Assembly: GCF_027912515.1 (NCBI RefSeq)
Contig: NZ_CP115464.1
Location: forward strand, 3,139,501 to 3,203,500
Length of the DNA: 64,000 bases
Source: Brevundimonas sp. NIBR10
GTDB taxonomy: Bacteria; Pseudomonadota; Alphaproteobacteria; Caulobacterales; Caulobacteraceae
Direction: 5' to 3'
Of this stretch, positions 28,595 through 37,110 are shown one piece after another (the stretch's first letter is position 1; each line of letters opens with the position of its first letter). The notes beneath the pieces were generated by a model. That model had not been told where the DNA came from. It saw only the letters and a program-made list of their open reading frames with translations, and searched no databases. The position numbers and the translations under genes are program-made.

Positions 28595-28772
28595 CTTTCC
28601 TTCTTCCCCTGTCCTTCACGGGGGAAGTGGCCCGTCGAGCCCGAAGGGCTCCAGGGTCGATGGGGGAAGTCTGATTTCTTCGCTCCCTTCACAGACCCCC
28701 ATCGTCGCTGCCTTCGCTGCGCTCAGCGACGCGGCACTTCCCCGCTGCGCGGGAGAAGAACAGGAGGCCTTG
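28595..28772. repeat. long imperfect palindromic intergenic repeat, copy 2
   Basis: Two arms of about 80 bp are inverted copies: TTCTTCCCCTGTCC and GGGGGAAGTGGCCCGTCGAG on the left answer CGCGGCACTTCCCCGCTGCG and GGGAGAAGAA on the right. Inner blocks GATGGGGGAAGTCTG and CAGACCCCCATCG also pair. Small hairpins (GAGCCCGAAGGGCTC, GCTGCCTTCGCTGCGCTCAGC) sit inside each arm. It lies between the acyl-CoA dehydrogenase and radA, in a gap of 263 bp with no gene. Confidence 0.75.
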
Positions 28773-28849
28773 CGTCTCTACGTCATTTCCGGACGCACCC
28801 CCTCCACCAGCCCCTGCCCATCCCGCCCCACCTCCTGTAAGCCCTGACC

Positions 28850-30214
28850 ATGGCCAGGGATTCCGCGATCTACGTCTGTCAGTCCTGCGGGGCGGTCCAC
28901 GGCAAGTGGTCGGGCCAGTGCAATGCCTGCAACCAGTGGAACACCATCGTCGAGGAGAGCCGCGCCACCCCGCCCGGCGCGATCAAGCCGGTCAGCGCCT
29001 CGCGCAGCCGGGGCCTGACCTTCGAGACCCTGGACTCCGACACTCCCGAGCCGCCCCGAATCGTCACCGGCGTCGCCGAGTTCGACCGGGTCTGCGGCGG
29101 CGGGGTGGTGCCGGGCTCGGCCCTGCTGCTGTCGGGCGATCCCGGCGTCGGCAAATCGACCCTGCTGCTGGACGTCGCCGGTCGTGCGGCCCTGCGCGGC
29201 GTCCGTGTCGCCTATATCTCGGGCGAGGAGGCCATCGAACAGATCCGCGCCCGCGCCCGCCGCATGGGGCTGGAGAAGGCCCCGGTCCAGCTGGCCAGCG
29301 CCACGGCGCTTCGCGACATCCTCGGCACCCTGAAGCGCGAGAAGTTCGACATCGTCATTGTCGATTCGATTCAGACCCTGTGGTCCGACGTCCATGAGGC
29401 CGGGCCGGGATCGGTCACCCAGGTCCGCGCCTGCGCCGGTGAACTGGTCCGCATGGCCAAGGCGGGCGGTCCCGCCGTCGTCCTGGTCGGCCACGTCACC
29501 AAAGACGGCCAGGTCGCCGGCCCCCGCGTGGTCGAACATATGGTCGACGCCGTCATGACCTTCGAGGGTGAGCGCGGCTATCCGTTCCGCATCCTGCGCG
29601 CCGGCAAGAACCGCTTCGGCGCGACCGACGAAATCGGGGTTTTCGAGATGGGCGACGCCGGCCTGACCGAGGTCGCCAACCCCTCGGCCCTGTTCCTGGG
29701 CGAAGGCAAGGACCGTGCGCCAGGCGCGGCTGTCTTCGCCGGGATCGAGGGGTCTCGCCCCGTCCTGGTCGAGATGCAGGCCCTGGTCGCCCCGTCCGCC
29801 TACGGCACGCCGCGCCGCGCGGTGATCGGCTGGGACACCGGACGCCTGGCCATGGTCATGGCGGTGCTGGAGGCGCGCTGCGGCGTCGGCTTCGGCCAGC
29901 AGGACGTCTACTTGAACGTCGCGGGCGGCCTGCGCATCAACGAGCCCGCCGCCGACCTGGCCGCCGCCGCCGCCCTGATATCGTCGGTGACCGACACCCC
30001 CCTGCCGCAAGGCTGCATCGTCTTCGGCGAGATCAGCCTGTCGGGCGAGGTCCGCGCCGTCGGCCGCGCCGAGGCCCGCCTGCGTGAAGCCTCCAAACTG
30101 GGCTTCGACAAGGCCCTGGCACCGCCCCTGACCGTCAAGGGTGGCGGCGTTTCCGTCACATCCGTCAACCGATTGACCGAAGCCGTCGAACGAATCTCCC
30201 AGAACAGGTATTAG
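28850..30214 (+). CDS. radA: DNA repair protein RadA
   Basis: The 454-residue RecA paralogue helps process recombination intermediates. The N-terminal zinc finger has Cys10, Cys13, Cys24 and Cys27. The Walker A GDPGVGKST is at about 97-105, the RadA-specific KNRFG motif is at about 253, and the C-terminal Lon-protease-like domain covers about 290-454. Length and motif order are canonical. It heads the radA-cvpA-purF unit with gaps of 26 and 31 bp. Confidence 0.97.
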   Translation: MARDSAIYVCQSCGAVHGKWSGQCNACNQWNTIVEESRATPPGAIKPVSASRSRGLTFETLDSDTPEPPRIVTGVAEFDRVCGGGVVPGSALLLSGDPGVGKSTLLLDVAGRAALRGVRVAYISGEEAIEQIRARARRMGLEKAPVQLASATALRDILGTLKREKFDIVIVDSIQTLWSDVHEAGPGSVTQVRACAGELVRMAKAGGPAVVLVGHVTKDGQVAGPRVVEHMVDAVMTFEGERGYPFRILRAGKNRFGATDEIGVFEMGDAGLTEVANPSALFLGEGKDRAPGAAVFAGIEGSRPVLVEMQALVAPSAYGTPRRAVIGWDTGRLAMVMAVLEARCGVGFGQQDVYLNVAGGLRINEPAADLAAAAALISSVTDTPLPQGCIVFGEISLSGEVRAVGRAEARLREASKLGFDKALAPPLTVKGGGVSVTSVNRLTEAVERISQNRY

Positions 30215-30240
30215 GGTCCCATGCGCCCCACGGGAACCGA

Positions 30241-30837
30241 ATGACCGGCTTCGACGCCTTCGCCATCCTGGTCATCCTGGCCTCGGCTGCCGCTGGCTGG
30301 GTGCGCGGTGGTACGCGCGAGATCATCACCCTGCTCAGCTTCGTGCTGGCGGCGTTTCTGGCCCTGGTCAGCCTGCCGCTGACGTCGCGGATCGGGCGGG
30401 CACTGATCGACCCCGACTGGGCCGGAACCATCTTCGCCGCCGTCGCCGCCTTCCTGATCATCTATTTCGGCATCCGCATCTTCGGCTCGATCCTGTCCAA
30501 GCGGGCCCAGGCTCATCCGACCCTCGGCGGCGTCGATCGCATCTTCGGCGTCTTCGTCGGCGCGGGTCGGTCATTGGTGCTGCTGGGGGCCATCCATCTG
30601 GTCATCGTCGCGGCCCTTCCGGGCGAGCGGACGCCGCGCTGGCTGTCCGAGGCCACGCTGCGCCCGGTCAGCGCCGGGGCCGCCCGCGCCATCCAGATCA
30701 TCCTCCCCGGCATCGGTCGCGGGGCAGATGCCCTGTCGCCCGTCGTCGATTCATCCGTCCGCAGAGGCTTTTCCGACGATGAAGCCTTGCAGTCGCCCCA
30801 AACAGGCAATAGTTCGCCTGCCGCCCCTGCCCAGTAA
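30241..30837 (+). CDS. cvpA: CvpA family membrane protein
   Basis: The 198-residue protein has four hydrophobic helices in the first 145 residues and starts MTGFDAFAILVILASAAAGWVRG, the CvpA pattern. The C-terminal 50 residues are polar and probably cytoplasmic. The placement immediately before purF is the same as in E. coli. CvpA is needed for colicin V production and for bile or envelope stress in enterics, but its molecular role is not known. Confidence 0.92.
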   Translation: MTGFDAFAILVILASAAAGWVRGGTREIITLLSFVLAAFLALVSLPLTSRIGRALIDPDWAGTIFAAVAAFLIIYFGIRIFGSILSKRAQAHPTLGGVDRIFGVFVGAGRSLVLLGAIHLVIVAALPGERTPRWLSEATLRPVSAGAARAIQIILPGIGRGADALSPVVDSSVRRGFSDDEALQSPQTGNSSPAAPAQ

Positions 30838-30868
30838 TGTCACCCCGCTATCATCGGAGCCCCCCACG

Positions 30869-32383
30869 ATGAGCAGCCTTGACCATTCCATCGCCGCCCC
30901 CGTCGTTCATCGGGAGCATTTCCGCGACGCCGATGACGATCATCCGCGTCTGGAATGCGGCGTCTGCGGCGTCTGGGGCGCCGAAGCGGATGAGGCCTCC
31001 GCCATCGTCGCCCTCGGCCTGCACGCTCTCCAGCATCGCGGTCAGGAAGCCTGCGGCATTGCCTCGGTGAACGACACCCGCTTCCACACCGAACGCCACA
31101 TGGGCCATGTCGGCGAGGCCTTCGGCGGCACGGACCTGAAGGAACGGATGCCCGGTGCGGCGGCCGTGGGCCACACCCGCTATTCCACCGCCGGCGGCAG
31201 CTTCCTGCGCAACATCCAGCCGATGTTCGCCGACTTGGATCAGGGCGGCATCGCCATCGCCCACAACGGTAACCTGACCAATTTCCACTATCTGCGGAAC
31301 CAGCTGGTCGGCGAGGGCTCGATCTTCCAGTCGACGTCAGACTCCGAGGTGATCCTCCATCTGATCGCCCGCAGCCGCAAAGCCAAGATCGTCGACCGCT
31401 TCATCGACGCCCTGGCCCGGATCGAGGGCGGATATGCCCTGGTCGCCCAGACCCGGACCAAGATGATCGGCGCCCGCGATCCCCTCGGCATCCGCCCGCT
31501 GGTACTGGGCAAGATCGGCGAAGCCTGGGTCCTGGCGTCCGAGACCTGCGCGCTCGACACCATCGGCGCGACCTTCGTGCGCGACGTCGAACACGGCGAG
31601 GTCATCGTCATCGACCACGAGGGCCTGCGCTCGCTCAAACCCTTCCCCGCTCGCGCCGCCCGACCCTGCCTGTTCGAGTACGTCTACTTCTCGCGCCCCG
31701 ACAGCGTCGTGAACGGCCGCTCGGTCTATGGCGTGCGCAAGCGCATGGGTCAGGGCCTGGCCCGCGAGTTCCCGATCGACGCCGACGTGGTCGTGCCCGT
31801 CCCCGACTCCGGCGTGCCCGCCGCCCTCGGCTATGCCCAGGAAAGCGGCATCCCCTACGAGATGGGCATCATCCGCAGCCACTATCTGGGCCGCACCTTC
31901 ATCCAGCCCAGCCAGGGGGCCCGCCAGAAGGGCGTGGCCATGAAGCACAGCCCCAACCGCGCGGTGCTGGAAGGCAAGCGGGTCGTGCTGATCGACGATT
32001 CCATCGTGCGCGGCACCACCTCGGTCAAACTGGTCCGTGCCGTCCGCGACGCCGGGGCCACCGAGGTCCATCTGCGCTCGGCCAGCCCGCCGATCCTGTG
32101 GCCCGATTTCTACGGCATCGACATGCCCGAACGCGACCAGCTGATCGCCGCCAACCAGACGCTGGAAGAGATGCGCCAGTTCCTCGAGGTCGACTCGCTC
32201 GGCTTCCTGTCGGTCGATGGTCTCTACAAGGCCATGGGCGAGTCTGGCCGCAACGACGCCCTGCCCCAGTTCACCGACCACTATTTCACGGGTGACTATC
32301 CGACCCGCCTGGTGGACCGCGAGATCGAGGAAGGCGGCCGCCAGATGCTGGACCGGCAACTTTCCCTGCTGGTGAGTGCTTAA
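30869..32383 (+). CDS. purF: amidophosphoribosyltransferase
   Basis: The 504-residue enzyme starts de novo purine synthesis by forming phosphoribosylamine from PRPP and glutamine. A 29-residue propeptide precedes the nucleophile Cys30 in ECGVCGVWG, the Bacillus-type arrangement that needs processing. The Ntn glutaminase covers 30-270, and the PRPP loop VVLIDDSIVRGTTS is present. The cysteines that hold the [4Fe-4S] cluster in B. subtilis appear lost: WPDFYGI replaces PCFYGI and the C-terminal pair is absent. ATG 30869 is chosen because it gives the short propeptide. Confidence 0.97.
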   Translation: MSSLDHSIAAPVVHREHFRDADDDHPRLECGVCGVWGAEADEASAIVALGLHALQHRGQEACGIASVNDTRFHTERHMGHVGEAFGGTDLKERMPGAAAVGHTRYSTAGGSFLRNIQPMFADLDQGGIAIAHNGNLTNFHYLRNQLVGEGSIFQSTSDSEVILHLIARSRKAKIVDRFIDALARIEGGYALVAQTRTKMIGARDPLGIRPLVLGKIGEAWVLASETCALDTIGATFVRDVEHGEVIVIDHEGLRSLKPFPARAARPCLFEYVYFSRPDSVVNGRSVYGVRKRMGQGLAREFPIDADVVVPVPDSGVPAALGYAQESGIPYEMGIIRSHYLGRTFIQPSQGARQKGVAMKHSPNRAVLEGKRVVLIDDSIVRGTTSVKLVRAVRDAGATEVHLRSASPPILWPDFYGIDMPERDQLIAANQTLEEMRQFLEVDSLGFLSVDGLYKAMGESGRNDALPQFTDHYFTGDYPTRLVDREIEEGGRQMLDRQLSLLVSA

Positions 32384-32388
32384 CAGCG

Positions 32389-32422
32389 CGATCCCGAAAA
32401 GTGGACGCCGGTTTTCGGATCG
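32389..32422. repeat. short palindromic repeat after purF
   Basis: CGATCCCGAAAA and TTTTCGGATCG form an 11-bp stem with one bulged C and an 11-nt loop (GTGGACGCCGG). The GAAAAGTGG...CCGGTTTTCGG pattern is a widespread alphaproteobacterial intergenic palindrome. In this position it may also stop transcription after purF. Confidence 0.65.
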
Positions 32423-32445
32423 GGTCGCGCGCAACAAGGAACGCC

Positions 32446-32796
32446 ATGACGCAGGTCCAGCTCGGTTACTTCACCCTCGACACCGCCGACATCGGCAAGG
32501 CACGCGCTTTCTACGGAGCCCTGTTCGGCTGGACGTTTGACGAGGACGCGTCACGGTCGACCTATGCCCACGTCGCGGACTCGAACCCGCCGTTCGGCTT
32601 CGTGAAGGCCGAACGCCCCGTCAGCGAACCCAACCTGTACTTCCGCGTCGACGACATCCACGCGACTTGCGCCCGCGTCGCCGAACTCGGCGGCAAGGCC
32701 GCGATTCCCGCCGAGAGCGCGACCGGCCAGTCCTGCGTCGTCTGCGACGACCAGGGCGTCAGCTTCAGCCTGTGGCAGGCGGCACCGGGTTTCTAG
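32446..32796 (+). CDS. VOC family (glyoxalase-like) protein
   Basis: The 116-residue single-unit protein of the vicinal-oxygen-chelate superfamily has two beta-alpha-beta-beta-beta modules: LGYFTLDTADIGKARAFYGALFGW starts the first (residues 6-29), and NLYFRVDDIHATCARVAELGG starts the second. The ATG follows AAGGA by 5 nt. Proteins of this type include metal-dependent dioxygenases, resistance proteins and antitoxin-like partners, and nothing here fixes the substrate. The stop codon overlaps that of the convergent toxin pseudogene. Confidence 0.85.
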   Translation: MTQVQLGYFTLDTADIGKARAFYGALFGWTFDEDASRSTYAHVADSNPPFGFVKAERPVSEPNLYFRVDDIHATCARVAELGGKAAIPAESATGQSCVVCDDQGVSFSLWQAAPGF

Positions 32797-33090
32797 CCGA
32801 CATCATGCTCTGCTGGCCATTGTCGAGCCGTATGCATCAAGGTGATGATTGTCGTCACGGATGAGACTTCATCTCTCGTATAGATAAGAACGTACGGTGC
32901 TCCGATCACCGATTTTTCGAATGTGCCGCGCCGACGGCCGACCCGACCAATATTACGGCGGGCGACCAACTCACTGGCTGCCAATTCGATTGACGACTTT
33001 CAGCGCGACCATTGGGTTATCCTTGGCGATATAATCGTAGGCCGCTCTGAATTCCGCGCTGGCCGACTCAGACCAATGCAAAACCGTCAC
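32793..33090 (-). pseudogene. RelE/ParE-family toxin gene with an internal frameshift
   Basis: From the GTG at 33090, which overlaps the antitoxin stop as GTGA, the frame reads MTVLHWSESASAEF, then AAYDYIAKDNPMVAL and KVVNRI, and hits a TGA four codons later. The next frame continues from 32984 with LAASELVARRNIGRVGRRRG, FEKSVIGAPYVLIYTRD and TLMHTARQWP, the standard RelE/ParE C-terminal half. The join is at the AATCGAATTGGC sequence (32991-32980). The repaired protein would be about 98 residues, normal for the family. It is inactive as written unless there is a sequence error or ribosomal frameshift. Confidence 0.78.
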
Positions 33091-33347
33091 GCGGCTTCGG
33101 CCGATCTTTCAGCAATGTGTGCCCGGAGGCGGTCCATGGCGTCTTCATGGCTGACCGTCCGTCCGCAGGCAAAATCGTCCATGCCTTCCTCGATCTGTTC
33201 GAAGATCGGCACTTCGCGGTCGATGAACTGGCGCAACGCCTCTTCGACTAACGCTGCGGATGTTCTCCCCGACAGCCCGGAGATGTAGGCCAGAGCCTCT
33301 TGAACCTCCGCTGAGAGGGTCAATGTCAGCTTTTCTTCAGCACTCAC
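33087..33347 (-). CDS. RHH-type antitoxin
   Basis: The 86-residue protein begins with KLTLTLSAEVQEALAYISGLSGRTSAALVEEALRQFI at positions 6-42, a ribbon-helix-helix DNA-binding domain, and ends in an acidic tail that would bind the toxin. It starts with GTG, with GGAG about 8 nt upstream. The frame is intact. It is the first gene of a two-gene type II toxin-antitoxin locus whose toxin is broken. Confidence 0.85.
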   Translation of the reverse strand: MSAEEKLTLTLSAEVQEALAYISGLSGRTSAALVEEALRQFIDREVPIFEQIEEGMDDFACGRTVSHEDAMDRLRAHIAERSAEAA

Positions 33348-33392
33348 GTCGCCGCTCCGCTAAAAGGCCGGCCTGTACCGGAAGCATACCAG

Positions 33393-34157
33393 ATGACCAC
33401 AACCTCTCCCAATCAACTCCTCGCCGACCGTATCGCCCTTGTCGTCGGCGCCTCGCGCGGTATCGGCTATGAGAGCGCGCTTGCCCTGGCCAGGGCCGGT
33501 GCCCACGTCGTCGCGACGGCCCGGACGCAGGGGGGGCTGGAAGAGCTCGATGACGCCATCTATGCCGCGACCGGCAAGCACGCCACGCTCGTCCCCTTCG
33601 ACCTCGTGGACGGCGGCGGCATCGACCGGCTGGGCGGCGCGATCTTCGAGCGGTTCGGCCGGCTGGACATCTGGGTCCACACCGCCGCCACCCTGGGCGC
33701 CGCCGGCCTGACGCCGGTCTCGCATCTGGACCCGCGCGGCTGGGGCAAGATCGAGAAGACCAACCTGACCGCCGTCTATCGCCTGATCCGGTCGCTGGAG
33801 CCGCTGTTGCGCCAGTCCGACGCCGCCCGCGTGATTCATCTGACCACCAGCCTGACCTCCGTGCCCAAGGCCTTCTGGGGCCCCTACGCCGCGACCAAGG
33901 CGGGCGCCGAAATCATGATGAAAATCTGGGCCGACGAGATCGAGAACACCTCGATCCGCGTCGCCGTTCTCGATCCCGGCCGGATGCGCACCGCCATGCG
34001 GGCCCAGGCCTTCCCGGGCGAAGACCCCCAAACCCTGCCCCATCCATCGGAGATCGGACCCCTGGTCGTCGAACTGGCCCGACCCGACCTGACCCCGCCC
34101 CTGACGGTCGCCTTCAAGGACTGGAACGCCGCCCTGCCGGTGTCGGCCCTGATCTAG
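33393..34157 (+). CDS. SDR family oxidoreductase
   Basis: The 254-residue short-chain dehydrogenase has the NAD(P) motif VGASRGIGYE (about 18-27), HTAATLGAAG in place of NNAG, the Ser in TTSLTSV and the YAATKAG catalytic pair. The altered NNAG motif and the short C-terminus place it outside the well-studied branches. GGAAG precedes the ATG by 9 nt. The substrate is unknown. It converges on the SEDS/PBP operon with a 4-bp overlap of ends. Confidence 0.88.
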   Translation: MTTTSPNQLLADRIALVVGASRGIGYESALALARAGAHVVATARTQGGLEELDDAIYAATGKHATLVPFDLVDGGGIDRLGGAIFERFGRLDIWVHTAATLGAAGLTPVSHLDPRGWGKIEKTNLTAVYRLIRSLEPLLRQSDAARVIHLTTSLTSVPKAFWGPYAATKAGAEIMMKIWADEIENTSIRVAVLDPGRMRTAMRAQAFPGEDPQTLPHPSEIGPLVVELARPDLTPPLTVAFKDWNAALPVSALI

Positions 34158-34504
34158 TCGATCTCAGCGGCCTGGCCGCAGGATGCATCGCCGGCCAGCG
34201 GGATGGTGACGACCTCCCCGGGCGTGGGCCCGTTCACCGCCTCGATTCGGGCCTTCACGAAGGCGTCGTCGAACGGGTAGCGACGGAAAAAGGCGGACCA
34301 GCTCTTGAACTCGCCGGGGACCGCGTCGGTGACACAGGCCGCGCCCGACGCCGCCTCGACCCCGCCGCGACCGCCAAACGCCATCACGGCGGAAATCAGC
34401 GCCACGGCGCACAGTCCGACGACGGGCGCGAGCCTGCCCCACCCGGTCGGCACGGCTCGCGATCTGGACCTCTGTCCTTTCGGCACGCGACTGCCCCGGC
34501 TCAT
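34154..34504 (-). CDS. small single-pass membrane protein, last gene of the SEDS-PBP operon
   Basis: The 116-residue protein has a basic N-terminus, one membrane helix (24-43) and a 70-residue extracytoplasmic part with two cysteines (57 and 109) and the segment FKSWSAFFRRYPFDDAFV. Its ATG overlaps the stop of the transpeptidase gene by 4 bp. I recognise no family. Position and topology suggest an accessory subunit of the transpeptidase or the SEDS protein. The first residues MSRGSR resemble the MSRSR start of the preceding gene product. Confidence 0.75.
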   Translation of the reverse strand: MSRGSRVPKGQRSRSRAVPTGWGRLAPVVGLCAVALISAVMAFGGRGGVEAASGAACVTDAVPGEFKSWSAFFRRYPFDDAFVKARIEAVNGPTPGEVVTIPLAGDASCGQAAEID

Positions 34505-37110
34505 GGCGCGGTTGCCTCCTGCACCAGCCAGGCGCGGACCACCGCCGAGGCCAGCAATGCCCCCGCCATGTCGGTCGCCGGTGCTTCTCCGTCATGGCTC
34601 TCCAGATTGATGACGATGGCCAGGGCCCGGTACGGCGGCACACCCGGCACGGCCTTCGCCTCTGCCACGGCCGACGGATAGCGGCCGATCACCAGCGCGA
34701 TCCCGTGCCCCACCCCGACCGCAGCGGACGCCTCCAGCGTCAAGTCCGTCACCGCATGGGGCCGGGCCAGCAGGTCGCGATCGATCCGGCTGCGATAGGC
34801 CGGCGACATGGCCCCCAGCGCAGCATCGAGGCTTGCCCGCGATCCCGCCTGGCCGGCGATGTCTGCACAGACCGGCCGCATCGTGATCGGCGCGGTGATC
34901 CTGCGACGCTCCGGATCCCAGGTCAGACCGCACTGGCGCTCGGCCAGCCGCACGGCCGCTGCCCGCGCCGGCGACGGCGCCACCCCGATCTCCAGCGTCG
35001 GCGTCCCGGTCTTGGCAAAGACGCGATAGTCGCCGGGCGGCAGGCTGGGCCGCAACCGCGCCGCCGTGCCCCGCACCGCCGGATCGCGGCCGGTCACGGC
35101 CTCCATCCCCTGCAATACCAGATTCCATTCCGCCGGATGGGCAATCATGCGCACGGCGGGCAGCGGCAGGCGGTCCGGCTGGGTCAGCCGCGCATTGACA
35201 GGCCGCCGCGTCACCATCCGCGACACGATCTCGGCTACCTTGATCGAGGACCATCGCGTCCGGTTCCCGCCCAATATGCTCATCAGATAGTCGCGATGCA
35301 GATCGACCAGGTCGTTCAGACCGAGGTTGCCCTCCTCCAGAAAGATCCACCCGGCCCCCTGTTTCGGCGTCTCCGCCAGACCGGGCCACAGATTGGCCGA
35401 AGACGTCGCCCCGCCCGCCTCGAACTCGGTCAGGGCGCCGAACAGGTCGTTCATCGTCACGCCCCAGGACAGCGGCGGCCCCGTGCGTCCCTCCAGCCGA
35501 TAGCCGTCCGGCCCGGAGGGCCCGATCGGCCGCATGGTCTCGATCATCGGCGGCCGGCACAGCCGCGTCACCCCGATCGCATAACAGTCCGACCCGTCGA
35601 CCAGCGCCGGATCGGGTACGGCCGGCGCATCACTGAGCGCCAGCAGCATCAGCCCCACGGCGTAGCGATTGCTCGACCGCGCCAGGAAGCTGACCATGTC
35701 CAGATCACCCGACACCGTATCCCTGAACGGCGCCTCGACCCCCACCACCCCCTTGAAGTCGCCCATGGCGGTCAGCTTCAGCCCCGCGAGTTCCCGATGG
35801 GCTTGCAGGATCGCCATGGTGATCGGTGCCTTGGCCACCGACCCGACAGGCTGGGCCGTGAAGTTGTGATTGCGGTCGTCCATCCCGGCGCGGGTGAAGA
35901 TCGAGGCGTCGGGCGGTCGCTGCGGCCGGCTGGCGATGGCCAGCACCTCGCCCGTATTGGCGTCCATCAGGGTGATCGAGGCCCGCGCCGGCAGGCCCGC
36001 TGCATTCAGCAGCCGGCCGGGCGGCCCCAGCACCGTCTCGGCCGCGTCCTGCAACCGTGCGTCCAGCGTCGTCTCGATATCGCCGAGGCCCGGCCGACCC
36101 GCCACCAGCGTCTCTACCCCCCGGCTGAAGGCATCCAGCCCCCAGGCCCGCGTCCGCCTGGCCCCGGGCACAGGGGCCGGCGAGATCGCCTCGTTCGCCC
36201 CGCCGTAGTCATAGGCGTCCCGCAGCATCGCGCCGCCCGGTCCCGCCGCCTCGAAGGTCAGGGTCTCGCCGGCCCTCAGCCGCGCATAGGCCACCCCGTC
36301 AGCCGCCTGAAGCCGGCCGCCGATGCGCACCGCCAGCCGGCATTCGGGATGGGCTCGCAGCCGCACCAGGGCGTCGCCGCGCAGGTCGGTGCCGATCCGC
36401 ATCACACTGGCCACCTCGCCGACACAGCCCGCCTTGGTCGCGCGGAACCGATAGCGCCAGGCCGCGTCCGCCGTCGCCGGGGTCTCGCCGAACAGCTCGA
36501 CTGTCCCATCGCGACCGTTGGGCCGGAACCGCATCGGCCGCTCACGGCCCGGTCCCGCGCCGGCCTCCGCGACGCGCCTCGTCAGGCCGACGACCCGCGC
36601 CGTGCCGGGCCGGTACAACAATCCTCCGCGCCAGTTGTCCGGCGCATTGAACGGCCCAGCCACCTGATGGGCGGAAGGATCGACGCCTACGATCTCGATG
36701 GTCTCGCGGCCGTCGCGCTGGAACCGATAGTCCGAGACCCGCCAACGCTCGGGTGCTCTCAGGTCGCCGAACAGATAGGACTCGCGCTTGAACCGCTGCC
36801 AGACCGGATCGTCGGGCGCCAAGGGCGACTCGACCACGGCATATCCCCCGCCGGTCTCCCGCATCTCCAGCCAACCTCGCGCGACAACCAGGTCGTCGAT
36901 CAGGGCATTGTACCCCTCCGCCCGCTCGTCGCCCCCCGACGCTACCGCACCACCGGCGACGCGTGGGATCGGATTGGTCACGGTCAGAACCTGGGGCGCG
37001 ACGCAAATCAGCAGCACCAGCAGCGCGCCCAGCGCACCGCCCCAAGAGACCCGCATCGCCTTCAGCGACGGCAGGGCCATCCGGGCCTTCGGAATGCGCG
37101 ACCGGCTCAT
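34501..37110 (-). CDS. class B penicillin-binding-protein-like transpeptidase
   Basis: The 869-residue protein has one N-terminal membrane helix (22-43), a long extracytoplasmic domain (45-340) that I do not recognise, and a C-terminal penicillin-binding transpeptidase domain (345-869). The domain opens with TTLDARLQDAAETVL and TLMDANTGEVLAIASRP. All three active-site motifs are intact: SxxK at 424-427 (SVAK), SxN at 479-481 (SSN) and KTG at 700-702. Two inserts, near 500-620 and 710-830, enlarge the domain. The start at 37110 overlaps the SEDS-like gene by 4 bp. A SEDS gene directly followed by its transpeptidase partner is the usual rodA/pbpA or ftsW/ftsI logic. Confidence 0.88.
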   Translation of the reverse strand: MSRSRIPKARMALPSLKAMRVSWGGALGALLVLLICVAPQVLTVTNPIPRVAGGAVASGGDERAEGYNALIDDLVVARGWLEMRETGGGYAVVESPLAPDDPVWQRFKRESYLFGDLRAPERWRVSDYRFQRDGRETIEIVGVDPSAHQVAGPFNAPDNWRGGLLYRPGTARVVGLTRRVAEAGAGPGRERPMRFRPNGRDGTVELFGETPATADAAWRYRFRATKAGCVGEVASVMRIGTDLRGDALVRLRAHPECRLAVRIGGRLQAADGVAYARLRAGETLTFEAAGPGGAMLRDAYDYGGANEAISPAPVPGARRTRAWGLDAFSRGVETLVAGRPGLGDIETTLDARLQDAAETVLGPPGRLLNAAGLPARASITLMDANTGEVLAIASRPQRPPDASIFTRAGMDDRNHNFTAQPVGSVAKAPITMAILQAHRELAGLKLTAMGDFKGVVGVEAPFRDTVSGDLDMVSFLARSSNRYAVGLMLLALSDAPAVPDPALVDGSDCYAIGVTRLCRPPMIETMRPIGPSGPDGYRLEGRTGPPLSWGVTMNDLFGALTEFEAGGATSSANLWPGLAETPKQGAGWIFLEEGNLGLNDLVDLHRDYLMSILGGNRTRWSSIKVAEIVSRMVTRRPVNARLTQPDRLPLPAVRMIAHPAEWNLVLQGMEAVTGRDPAVRGTAARLRPSLPPGDYRVFAKTGTPTLEIGVAPSPARAAAVRLAERQCGLTWDPERRRITAPITMRPVCADIAGQAGSRASLDAALGAMSPAYRSRIDRDLLARPHAVTDLTLEASAAVGVGHGIALVIGRYPSAVAEAKAVPGVPPYRALAIVINLESHDGEAPATDMAGALLASAVVRAWLVQEATAP

